From positions 1-40,862 of IMG/VR virus record IMGVR_UViG_3300027793_000137: a DNA stretch of 40,862 nt, one strand, 5' to 3'. The notes under the pieces are model-generated. The model saw nothing but the letters and a program-made list of their open reading frames with translations, searched no databases and had not been told where the DNA came from. A program made the translations under genes and the position numbers. This document shows, piece after piece, positions 21,694-28,957 of this stretch. Origin of the DNA: a virus. Each line of letters begins with the position of its first letter. Position 1 is the first letter of the stretch.

Positions 21694-22484
21694 CGGCAAC
21701 AACCCAGCGGCCACCCCTGCGGCCTGTGCAGTACATCACCAGTGAAGTGACCCTCTCGGTTCGCGCGGATGGCAACCTGCCGCCCGGGATTGCGGGGCGC
21801 GTCTCCGGGGTGGCGCTGACCTATGACGTGGTGGACAGCTACAACACCATCTTCGCGCGCGGCTGTGCCAAGCGGTCGATTGATAACAAGGTCAAGGCCC
21901 GCAAGGTCCCGCTGTTGATGGACCACAGCCGCACCGTGGGCGCGCACGTCGGCGTGGTGGCGTCCATGATTGACAGCGGGGATTCCCTGATCATGACCGC
22001 TGACCTGTTTGACACGCCCGAGGGGCGCGCGGCCCTTGATTACGTCAAGACCGTGATTGCGGCGGGCGCGTCTACTGGCTTCAGCATTGGGTTTGTCCCG
22101 CGTCGGTCTGATATGGTCATGCTTGAGGGCAAGCCGAGCGAAAAGTTCCTAGAGATTGAGCTGCGCGAAGTCAGCCTAACGCCGATGCCTGCGGTGCCGG
22201 GGGCTGATGTGACTGGCGCGCGCATGGATGAAACCTCCCCAGTACAAGCTCCCGTCCGGCCAGACGCGGAGTTGTTGGAAACGGCAGCCGTCGTTGCGCT
22301 TGAGGCGCTGGATGCCTCAACCCGCGCGGCTATCGTTTCGCGGTATCTGTCTCCCGCCGCCACGTCCCCCGCGTCGGCCCGCTGCTGCGGTCCTGACACG
22401 ACCCGTGCCACGGAGTCAGCAGGTGTTAGCATGGCCGACCGGCTTGCTGCCGTGCGGCGTTCGTTCCTTACTCCCCAGCACTGA
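21690..22484 (+). CDS. Prohead maturation protease (HK97 type)
   Basis: A 264-residue serine protease that trims the scaffold part of the capsid protein. The fold markers are GRVSGVALTYDVVDSYNT, the catalytic His in LLMDHSRTVGAHVGVV (about 72-87), the catalytic Ser in AAGASTGFSIGFVPRR (about 127-142) and the following ELREVSLTPMPAVPGA. About 90 C-terminal residues are Ala-rich and variable, ending MADRLAAVRRSFLTPQH, which could be a removable targeting tail. ATG 21690 overlaps the portal stop (ATGA); the capsid gene starts 7 bases after it. Confidence 0.9.
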   Translation: MTATTQRPPLRPVQYITSEVTLSVRADGNLPPGIAGRVSGVALTYDVVDSYNTIFARGCAKRSIDNKVKARKVPLLMDHSRTVGAHVGVVASMIDSGDSLIMTADLFDTPEGRAALDYVKTVIAAGASTGFSIGFVPRRSDMVMLEGKPSEKFLEIELREVSLTPMPAVPGADVTGARMDETSPVQAPVRPDAELLETAAVVALEALDASTRAAIVSRYLSPAATSPASARCCGPDTTRATESAGVSMADRLAAVRRSFLTPQH

Positions 22485-22491
22485 GGGTATC

Positions 22492-23853
22492 ATGAAGGCT
22501 CCCCTGATTTCCAAGAATCGCCACGCCAACGAGCTGCGTGAGCAGGCGCATAAGATCCGCCACGATTTGGCGGACCCGAGCGTCAGCCTGTCCGCCGAGC
22601 AGGTTGAGAAGATGACGCAGGACCTCCGCGCGCTGGAGATGCGCGCGCAGGCGGCTGCGGAGTTCACCGCTGATGCTGAGATTGACCGGCAGGGTGGTGA
22701 CGAGGGCCTTGTCCGGGTGGACAACAACAGCAAGGCCGAACGCACGGAGTTCCGCAGCATGAGTGACGCGCAGGGTGAGGTGCGCGCTATCCTCGCCAAG
22801 AACTGGCCCAACTACGGGGCCTACCTGCGCGCGGCCACCAAGGGCGCGGGCAACAGCCGGGAGGCTGAAGCACTCCGGCAGGTGGACCAGTACACCCGCA
22901 CCATCACCGGCAGCACGAACGGCGGCGAGTACCTGCTGCCGCTCACGCAGGTGCCGGAGATTTTCTCTGTGTCCAACCAGCAGCCGGGGCTTTTTCAGGT
23001 TGCGCGTCGGTACTCGGTCCCCGGGCGCAGCTTGAGAATCCCGTATCTTATTCAAGATGAGGGCACCACGACCCTCAACCGTCCTATGGCCGGTAAGATC
23101 GCCAACGTGACGATTGTGGGTGAGGGCGCGACCAAGCCGGTGCGTGAGCCCAGCTTTGGCCAGCGGCTGCTCACGATGTTTAAGTACGCGGCCGTTACGC
23201 AGTTTGGCGACGAACTGCTCGGGGATGACTTCACGGGCGAACTCCCGGCGGAAGTGACCACGGCGGTCGGCGGTCAGATCATCAACAAGCTCAACGAAGA
23301 TGTGACCATCGACGGCACGGGCTCCAACGAGCCGCTGGGCGCGTTCAACACCAACAATGCCGCGCTCATCAAGCACCCGCGTGCGGTTGCCTCCACGTTC
23401 TCGGCGGCGGATGCTTTCCAGATGTACCAGAAGCACACCCATGGGCCGAACTCCATGTGGATGATTACCCGCAATGCGCTCGCCCAGATGTTCGCGCTCC
23501 AGACCACCAACAACACGATGGTGACGTGGATTGCGAACCTCCGCGACAAGCCGCAGATGCTGCTGCTCGGGCTGCCGGTCGTGGTAACGGACCTGCTCCC
23601 GTCGCTTGGCACTGAGGCGGATGTGTGCCTTGTGAACCCGGACTTCTACGCGCTCGGGCTGCGGCAGGCCCTGACGGTGGAGTCCAGCATCCACTTCGCG
23701 TTCACGTCAGATGTGACCACTTACCGCTTTGTGGCGCGCGGCGGTGGCATCCCGCTCCCGACCAGCACCTACGCCTACAAGGTGGATGGCAGCGGCAACA
23801 AGGTGAACGCGCACAGCCCGTTCGTTGTACTGGACGAGCCCGCTGGCCCGTAA
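22492..23853 (+). CDS. Major capsid protein (HK97 fold)
   Basis: A 453-residue protein. Residues 1 to about 110 are a helical, charged N-terminal scaffold (delta) region (ELREQAHKIRHDLADPS; QVEKMTQDLRALEMRAQAAA) that the neighbouring protease should remove. The mature part starts around ITGSTNGGEYLLPLTQVPEI and has the standard pattern: RYSVPGRSLRIPYLIQDEGT, VGEGATKPVREPSFGQRL, VTIDGTGSNEPLGAFNTNNA, and the A-domain/P-domain end (YALGLRQALTVESSIHFAFT). ATG 22492 is chosen because upstream in-frame codons overlap the protease gene. A hairpin follows the stop. Confidence 0.93.
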   Translation: MKAPLISKNRHANELREQAHKIRHDLADPSVSLSAEQVEKMTQDLRALEMRAQAAAEFTADAEIDRQGGDEGLVRVDNNSKAERTEFRSMSDAQGEVRAILAKNWPNYGAYLRAATKGAGNSREAEALRQVDQYTRTITGSTNGGEYLLPLTQVPEIFSVSNQQPGLFQVARRYSVPGRSLRIPYLIQDEGTTTLNRPMAGKIANVTIVGEGATKPVREPSFGQRLLTMFKYAAVTQFGDELLGDDFTGELPAEVTTAVGGQIINKLNEDVTIDGTGSNEPLGAFNTNNAALIKHPRAVASTFSAADAFQMYQKHTHGPNSMWMITRNALAQMFALQTTNNTMVTWIANLRDKPQMLLLGLPVVVTDLLPSLGTEADVCLVNPDFYALGLRQALTVESSIHFAFTSDVTTYRFVARGGGIPLPTSTYAYKVDGSGNKVNAHSPFVVLDEPAGP

Positions 23854-23860
23854 TGCTGCA

Positions 23861-23898
23861 CCAGTGGCTGGGGGCCGGTCTGGCCCCCAGTTCACTGG
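23861..23898 (+). promoter_or_regulatory. Strong hairpin after the capsid gene
   Basis: CTGGGGGCC (23868-23876) pairs perfectly with GGCCCCCAG (23882-23890). Beyond a small internal loop, CCAGTG (23861-23866) pairs with CACTGG (23893-23898). There is no T-run. It is suited to protect or partially terminate the abundant capsid mRNA. Confidence 0.65.
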
Positions 23899-23919
23899 GG
23901 ACCCTTAGCCTGACCTCCC

Positions 23920-24480
23920 GTGGCGCTCCCGACAGCAACTGATCTCAAGACGTACCTGCGGATTGAAAGCACGGCCGAGGATACCCTGCTCGCCGCGCTG
24001 GTGGCGCGCGCGCGGGCCATGTTGGAACAGTGGATCGACACCCCCCTTACGGCAGAGGCCCAAACCGCCATAGATCGCGCCGATGCGCTGGACGGTGCGG
24101 TCACCTCCTTGGTCTTTCCTCGCCGCCCAATGACCACCACCAGTGTGGTTGATAGTGATGGGGTCACGGTGGTCGCCACCGATTACTGGACAGATAGCCG
24201 CAGTGGCATCATCTATGGCAAGGATGGAGTGACCTTTCCGTATGGGCCGTACACCATTACGGCGTCCTGTGGCCTCTCCCTCCGCGCTGATTATGCCCGA
24301 CTGGAGCCCCTGCTGAGTGAGGCCATTCTGGATTTGGCGGCAGACCTCTACGAACGCCGGACCCCCGGAGCCGCTACAGAAACGGCGGCGGGCACCACGG
24401 TGGCATGGGATGCTTCGCGTGAGACGGTGGCGCGGGTTATGAAAACCCTGCGGCTGCTCAAGCTCGGGGTGGCGGTATGA
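23920..24480 (+). CDS. Head-tail connector (HK97 gp6-like)
   Basis: A 186-residue adaptor that docks below the portal. The opening ALPTATDLKTYLRIESTAED and LLAALVARARAMLEQWIDTP is the characteristic start of gp6/YqbG-like connectors, and LEPLLSEAILDLAADLYERR is its second helix. A middle insertion of beta type (RRPMTTTSVVDSDGVTVVAT) is also seen in larger members. GTG 23920 is the first start after the capsid hairpin. The stop overlaps the next ATG. Confidence 0.83.
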   Translation: MALPTATDLKTYLRIESTAEDTLLAALVARARAMLEQWIDTPLTAEAQTAIDRADALDGAVTSLVFPRRPMTTTSVVDSDGVTVVATDYWTDSRSGIIYGKDGVTFPYGPYTITASCGLSLRADYARLEPLLSEAILDLAADLYERRTPGAATETAAGTTVAWDASRETVARVMKTLRLLKLGVAV

Positions 24481-24881
24481 CGGTGATGCCGGGGCTGCTT
24501 GATCGACGCATCAGCATTTATGAGCGGCAAGACGCCGGAGCGGATGGCTTCCAGCGCCCAGTCTATGTCAAGACGTTGGAGCGATGGGGCCGGATTGATG
24601 ACACAGCGGACTCACAGACTGTCCCGTTGGCTCCGCAGGCGCACATGGAAAGCCGCACGACGGCCATGGCGACACTGGCGGACTATGTTGAGGTGCCCAA
24701 GTTTGGCCTGCTGCGCGAGAACGACGGCCCGTTGTATTATGTGCGCGGCACCTTTGTGCAGCGCGCGCTCCGGTGTCAGAAAGTGACCCTTGAAGCCATT
24801 GACCCGACACAGGCGGCGTCATTTGCGGTGTTTGAGGATGTCGAAGTGCTTGACGGCACTCACCTGATTACTGGAGCCTGA
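24477..24881 (+). CDS. Head-tail adaptor / head closure protein (SPP1 gp16-like)
   Basis: A 134-residue protein. LLDRRISIYERQDAGADGFQ, then RWGRIDDTADSQTV and a beta-barrel core (DYVEVPKFGLLRENDGPLYY; ALRCQKVTLEAIDP) fit the small barrel of head closure proteins, which usually begin with RI.I.....D..G. It follows the gp6-like gene with a 4-base overlap, the usual order. Confidence 0.78.
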   Translation: MTVMPGLLDRRISIYERQDAGADGFQRPVYVKTLERWGRIDDTADSQTVPLAPQAHMESRTTAMATLADYVEVPKFGLLRENDGPLYYVRGTFVQRALRCQKVTLEAIDPTQAASFAVFEDVEVLDGTHLITGA

Positions 24882-24882
24882 C

Positions 24883-25179
24883 GTGAATACTCGGTGTGAT
24901 GCGCGCGCTATGTGTGGCCATGACCTCCGCATGGTGCGCTGGACCCCGGCAGATATGGCGCGCGCGGATGCGCTAGTGGTTGAGCACGGCGGCATTCTGT
25001 CCAACTATATCGGCTCCCTTGGGGCCGATCTCGGCGTGGAGTGGCTGGGCATGGATGGGCGGCACATTGTGTTGACTGGGCGCGATGTGCCGACCTTGCT
25101 GTCCGAACTCTCCGCGATGCTCCGCGACGGTGACGAGAGGGTCACTGGTCCGGCGACTTTCTCCCCACCTCTCTCCTAA
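24883..25179 (+). CDS. Small protein in the head-tail region, unknown
   Basis: A 98-residue protein with GTG start 24883; ATG 24910 is an alternative. WTPADMARADALVVEHGGIL and MDGRHIVLTGRDVPTLLSEL suggest a mixed alpha/beta fold. It could be another connector or a regulator. AAGGAG of the next gene lies only a few bases past its stop. No family recognised. Confidence 0.6.
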   Translation: MNTRCDARAMCGHDLRMVRWTPADMARADALVVEHGGILSNYIGSLGADLGVEWLGMDGRHIVLTGRDVPTLLSELSAMLRDGDERVTGPATFSPPLS

Positions 25180-25194
25180 AGGAGTAGCAGACTC

Positions 25195-25620
25195 ATGGCC
25201 GCGTTCAACAAGTTCGACGCCTTTGTCGAGGCGCTTGCCGAGAAGGTCCATGACCTCGGCACTGACACCCTCAAGGTCTACCTGACCAACGATACGCCGT
25301 CCGCATCCGCTGATGCGGTCAAGGCTGATCTGGCCGAAATCGGTGCCGGGAATGGCTATACGGCTGGCGGCAATGCCGCCGCGCAGACCTCATCCGCGCA
25401 GACCGGCGGGCTGTATAAGCTGGTGCTGGCGGATCCGACCGCATGGACCGCAAGCGGCGGCAACATTGGCCCGTTCCGGTATGCGGTGCTGTATAACGAT
25501 ACCACCGCGTCCAAGAACCTGATCGGGTACTGGGACTATGGCACGTCCATCACGCTGGGCGCTGGTGACACCTTCACGGTGGACTTTGACCCCACCACTG
25601 GCGTGTTGACGCTTCAGTAA
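25195..25620 (+). CDS. Virion structural protein (capsid or tail decoration type)
   Basis: A 141-residue protein. FNKFDAFVEALAEKVHDLGT, then TLKVYLTNDTPSASADAVKA, then GNGYTAGGNAA and RYAVLYNDTTASKNLIGYWD match a common phage virion family whose N-terminus reads like FNKFNxFVExLAxxxHDLGxDTLKVxLTN. Its exact position in the particle is not established from sequence. It has a good Shine-Dalgarno (AAAGGAG at about 25178-25184) and opens the fibre block. Confidence 0.7.
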   Translation: MAAFNKFDAFVEALAEKVHDLGTDTLKVYLTNDTPSASADAVKADLAEIGAGNGYTAGGNAAAQTSSAQTGGLYKLVLADPTAWTASGGNIGPFRYAVLYNDTTASKNLIGYWDYGTSITLGAGDTFTVDFDPTTGVLTLQ

Positions 25621-25642
25621 AACCCTCTGACGGAATAGACCG

Positions 25643-27817
25643 ATGCCCCTCGTTGCTGATCGCGTCAAGGAAACCACCACCACCACCGGAACCGGGGCGC
25701 TCACACTTGCGGGCGCAACCACCGGCTACCAGAGTTTCACTGCGGCCTTCGGCAACGGGGTGTCGGTCTATTACGTCATTGCTGGCGGGGCCGACTGGGA
25801 AGTCGGCATTGGCACCACCGGTGCCGGTACACTCAGCCGGGATTCGGTGCTGGCCTCCAGTAATGCCAATGCGCTGGTGCCGCTCGCGGCGGGCGCAAAG
25901 GATGTGTTTTGTGCGTATGTGGCGGGTCGAGCGGTCACGACCGAAGATGCGGCGACCCTGACCAACAAGACCATCGACGATTACACCAACAACGTCGGGG
26001 CCAACTCCACGCATTTCCGCATCAAGGCCGGGGCCACACTGGCAAAGGGCGATGTGGTGAAGGCGGTCGGGTTTACGCCCGGTGAGCAGGCCATTGAGGT
26101 GATCAAGGTCGCCAGCTCGGCGGACGTGGCGCTCGGCATCTGTGAACAGGCGCTCAATACGGGCAACTTCGGCACCGCCGTGGTGATTGGTGAGCTGTTT
26201 AGTGTCAACACCAATGGGTTCACGGTAGGCGATACCCTCTATAACAACGGCGCGGGCGGCTATACCGCCACCAAGCCGTCGAGCGGGCTGTATCAAGTGC
26301 TTGGCTGGGTGGTTCGCGTCAATGCCTCCAACGGGGTGATCGCGGTCAACGTGGTCAGCCCGCTGTATGTTGAGACCAGCAGCAACACGGTCAACACGGC
26401 GGTCCTGCGGGATGGCTCCGGCAACTTCAGCGCAGGCACGATCACCGCCGCATTGACCGGAAATGCCTCAACCGCCACCGCGCTCTCTTCGGTGCGTACG
26501 TTTGAGCTGACAGGCGATGTGACCGGAACAGTTTCTAGCAACCTGTCAACCGGTGCCAGCATTAACACCACGATTGCTGCTGGCGCGATTGTTAATGCCG
26601 ACATCAACGCGGCGGCAGCTATTGCAGATACCAAGCTCGCCACCATTAGCACGGCAGGCAAGGTCGCCAACAGCGCCACGACGGCAACCAATGCCAACAC
26701 TGCCAGTGCCATCGTGGCGCGGGATGCAAGTGGCAACTTTACGGCGGGCACCATTACCGCCTCACTTTCCGGCAACGCGACGACCGCGACCACCGCTACG
26801 CAGGTCAGCAATGCGCTGACCGCGGGCACCTATTTGACGAGCGGCGGAACCTTTACCGGCGCAGCGGCTCGCACGTTTGCGGTTGATGCCACCGAAGCCT
26901 CAACGGCCAGCAAGGTCGTGGCCCGCAACGCCAGCGGACAGGCGGCGGTCAAGGGTCTGCTGGTGGATGGCACCAGCAGCGGTACGGTGACGGTGCAGGG
27001 TGCAGCGGCGGCAGGCACATGGTCGCTTACGTTGCCGACGAGCGGCGGGACAAACGGCCATTTTTTGCAGACCAATGGCAGCGGCGTCACGTCATGGGCG
27101 GCGGCTGGTGGCGCAACAGTCAATCAGCAGGTCTTTAACAGCAGCGGCACTTGGAACAAACCTGCGTCGGGCTCCATGATTTTGATCGAGGTGTGGGGTG
27201 GTGGCGGTGGTGGCAGTAATGACAGCACAGGACAAACACAGGGAACCGGTGGTTCTGGCGGCAACTATGTTTGGCGTGTCATTCGCATGGCCGATGCTGG
27301 CTCCACGGGATCGGTAACGGTAGGTGCTGGTGGTACGGGAGCCGCTAGCGGTGTTACTGGTAACGGCAACTACGGTGGCAACTCATCATTCACAACAACG
27401 AGCGGAACAACAATCACTGTCACCGCCGCTGGCGGCGTTGGGGCTGGCAATAACTACAACACCTTGCCACAGGGCAACGTCGGGTCCAGCCCTGCGATCG
27501 TCACATTTAAGATCGACAACTCTGTTCAGTCTACTACATATCTAGCGATTGCTAACTTAGCGGTGGCTGATGGGTACTATTTTGGCGGAATCGGGATCAC
27601 AGGAACTGCAAACTGTTATCAGTGCAGCAGCGTCTATGGCGGCGGCGGTGGCGGATCACAACTCAATACTGGCGCTGGGACGAGTATGTTTGCAGGAGCT
27701 GGCGGCACTCGGGGGATTAATGGAACAGCTCCGGCGGGTGGCGGTGGTTCAGGCAATGGTGCGAGCGGTGCGGCTGGTTCCGGTGGTGCCGGACGTGTTG
27801 TCGTCACAGTGTGGTAG
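25643..27817 (+). CDS. Tail fibre / receptor-binding protein with Gly-rich tip
   Basis: A 724-residue fibre. Residues 1-105 form an attachment domain typical of environmental phages (SVYYVIAGGADWEVGIGTTG; GTLSRDSVLASSNANALVPL). ATLTNKTIDDYTNN follows, then a globular part (to about 250), then a long shaft with Ala/Thr/Gly repeats (RDGSGNFSAGTITAALTGNA recurs as RDASGNFTAGTITASLSGNA). The C-terminal 230 residues begin QQVFNSSGTWNKPASGSMIL and WGGGGGGSNDST, a Gly-rich domain like those in adhesins that present recognition loops. Codons in this tip are less GC-rich than in the shaft, suggesting acquisition. Confidence 0.8.
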   Translation: MPLVADRVKETTTTTGTGALTLAGATTGYQSFTAAFGNGVSVYYVIAGGADWEVGIGTTGAGTLSRDSVLASSNANALVPLAAGAKDVFCAYVAGRAVTTEDAATLTNKTIDDYTNNVGANSTHFRIKAGATLAKGDVVKAVGFTPGEQAIEVIKVASSADVALGICEQALNTGNFGTAVVIGELFSVNTNGFTVGDTLYNNGAGGYTATKPSSGLYQVLGWVVRVNASNGVIAVNVVSPLYVETSSNTVNTAVLRDGSGNFSAGTITAALTGNASTATALSSVRTFELTGDVTGTVSSNLSTGASINTTIAAGAIVNADINAAAAIADTKLATISTAGKVANSATTATNANTASAIVARDASGNFTAGTITASLSGNATTATTATQVSNALTAGTYLTSGGTFTGAAARTFAVDATEASTASKVVARNASGQAAVKGLLVDGTSSGTVTVQGAAAAGTWSLTLPTSGGTNGHFLQTNGSGVTSWAAAGGATVNQQVFNSSGTWNKPASGSMILIEVWGGGGGGSNDSTGQTQGTGGSGGNYVWRVIRMADAGSTGSVTVGAGGTGAASGVTGNGNYGGNSSFTTTSGTTITVTAAGGVGAGNNYNTLPQGNVGSSPAIVTFKIDNSVQSTTYLAIANLAVADGYYFGGIGITGTANCYQCSSVYGGGGGGSQLNTGAGTSMFAGAGGTRGINGTAPAGGGGSGNGASGAAGSGGAGRVVVTVW

Positions 27818-27825
27818 GAGGAGCG

Positions 27826-28020
27826 ATGACAGAGGATTATGCACTTATCGATAGTCAAAACATCGTCGTAAACATGGTCTTATGGGATGGCGTCACACCG
27901 TGGACACCACCGGATGGCTTGACGGCAATCCGCGTTGGCGATCAAATGTGCGGTATCCGGTACACTTACGATCCGGCAACCGGCACGTTCTCGCCGCCGC
28001 CTGTTGTCCCCGCGCCGTAA
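27826..28020 (+). CDS. Small fibre-associated protein
   Basis: A 64-residue protein, MTEDYALIDSQNIVVNMVLW, then WTPPDGLTAIRVGD and YTYDPATGTFSPPP. This pattern (ALID..NVVVN...WDG...W.PP.G) is frequent directly after phage fibre genes, where it can be a fibre tip or assembly domain. It lies eight bases after the fibre stop and has GGAGG upstream. Between 28021 and 28135 nothing else is supported; one frame reads like a short orphan C-terminus (DPFNPPAWPVPPAS) with no start. Confidence 0.65.
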   Translation: MTEDYALIDSQNIVVNMVLWDGVTPWTPPDGLTAIRVGDQMCGIRYTYDPATGTFSPPPVVPAP

Positions 28021-28135
28021 CGTATCCGTGACGTAAGGAGCCGCCCAGCGACTACATCAACGCGGTGACCGACCCGTTCAATCCACCGGCATGGCCGGTG
28101 CCGCCCGCGTCTTGAACCTGAGCTAAGAGGATCGC

Positions 28136-28531
28136 ATGGCCGTTACCCTGAACATCAATCTCAAAAACGACCTGCTGGACGGCATCGACACGGTGTTTAA
28201 TAACGGCAGCTTGGAGATCCGAACAGGCAGCCCGCCGGGTGCTGGAGCGACCGCGACCGGAACAGTCCTTGTCACGATGACGTTGCCAGCCGATGCGTTC
28301 AACCCGGCAAGCGGTGGGCAAAAGACCAAGGCCGGGACGTGGCAGGATTTGTCGGCAGATGCCACCGGGATTGCCGGATATTTTCGGTTGCTGAATGTCG
28401 GCGGAACGCGGGTCTTGGAGGGCACGGTCACGACGACGGGTGGCGGTGGCGATATGCAGTTGGATAACACCAGCATTGCTGTAGGCCAGCAGGTCACTGT
28501 CACCGCATTTACTCTCACCAGCGGCAACTAA
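28136..28531 (+). CDS. Virion protein, paralogue of the 28544 product
   Basis: A 131-residue beta-rich protein. LEIRTGSPPGAGATATGTVL and DMQLDNTSIAVGQQVTVTAF match the neighbouring product (LQIGTTGMATVLAEITL; DIILDNTSINTGQTVTINSA). The family is common in phage fibre regions, often in tandem, and its members are thought to be structural. ATG 28136 follows AGAGGA. Confidence 0.65.
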   Translation: MAVTLNINLKNDLLDGIDTVFNNGSLEIRTGSPPGAGATATGTVLVTMTLPADAFNPASGGQKTKAGTWQDLSADATGIAGYFRLLNVGGTRVLEGTVTTTGGGGDMQLDNTSIAVGQQVTVTAFTLTSGN

Positions 28532-28543
28532 CTCGGAGGCATT

Positions 28544-28924
28544 ATGGCTGTTGTTTACACTACCGCCGTGAAGTCCGCTCGCATGACGGCGGTTCGCGAT
28601 CAGATTGACGCGGGAGCCGGGGCGGGCATCTTGCAGATCGGCACCACGGGCATGGCCACGGTGCTGGCCGAAATCACACTGGGGGACCCTTCAGGCACGG
28701 TGACCAACGGCGTGTTGACGTTGTCCGGGTTCCCGCGCTCCGACGTGTCTGCAAATGCGTCAGGCACGGCGGCGGCGGCACGTATTCGGGATAGCAACAG
28801 CACCGACATCATCACCGGCCTCACGGTGGGCACGTCGGCGACTGACATTATTCTGGACAATACCTCGATCAACACGGGTCAGACGGTCACAATCAACAGC
28901 GCAACGATCACGCACGCCGCGTGA
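28544..28924 (+). CDS. Virion protein, paralogue of the 28136 product
   Basis: A 126-residue beta-rich protein starting MAVVYTTAVKSARMTAVRDQ. It shares the C-terminal LDNTSI..GQ.VT motif with its upstream neighbour, 12 bases away, and so arose by tandem duplication followed by strong divergence. A structural role next to fibres is inferred. Confidence 0.65.
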   Translation: MAVVYTTAVKSARMTAVRDQIDAGAGAGILQIGTTGMATVLAEITLGDPSGTVTNGVLTLSGFPRSDVSANASGTAAAARIRDSNSTDIITGLTVGTSATDIILDNTSINTGQTVTINSATITHAA

Positions 28925-28957
28925 TTCGGTAGACTTACGCCGTAGCGGGGAGCGGTC

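Noticed and set aside
28021-28135. A pseudogene fragment encoding DPFNPPAWPVPPAS
   Set aside because: The frame has an upstream stop and no usable start, and is too short to tell decay from chance.
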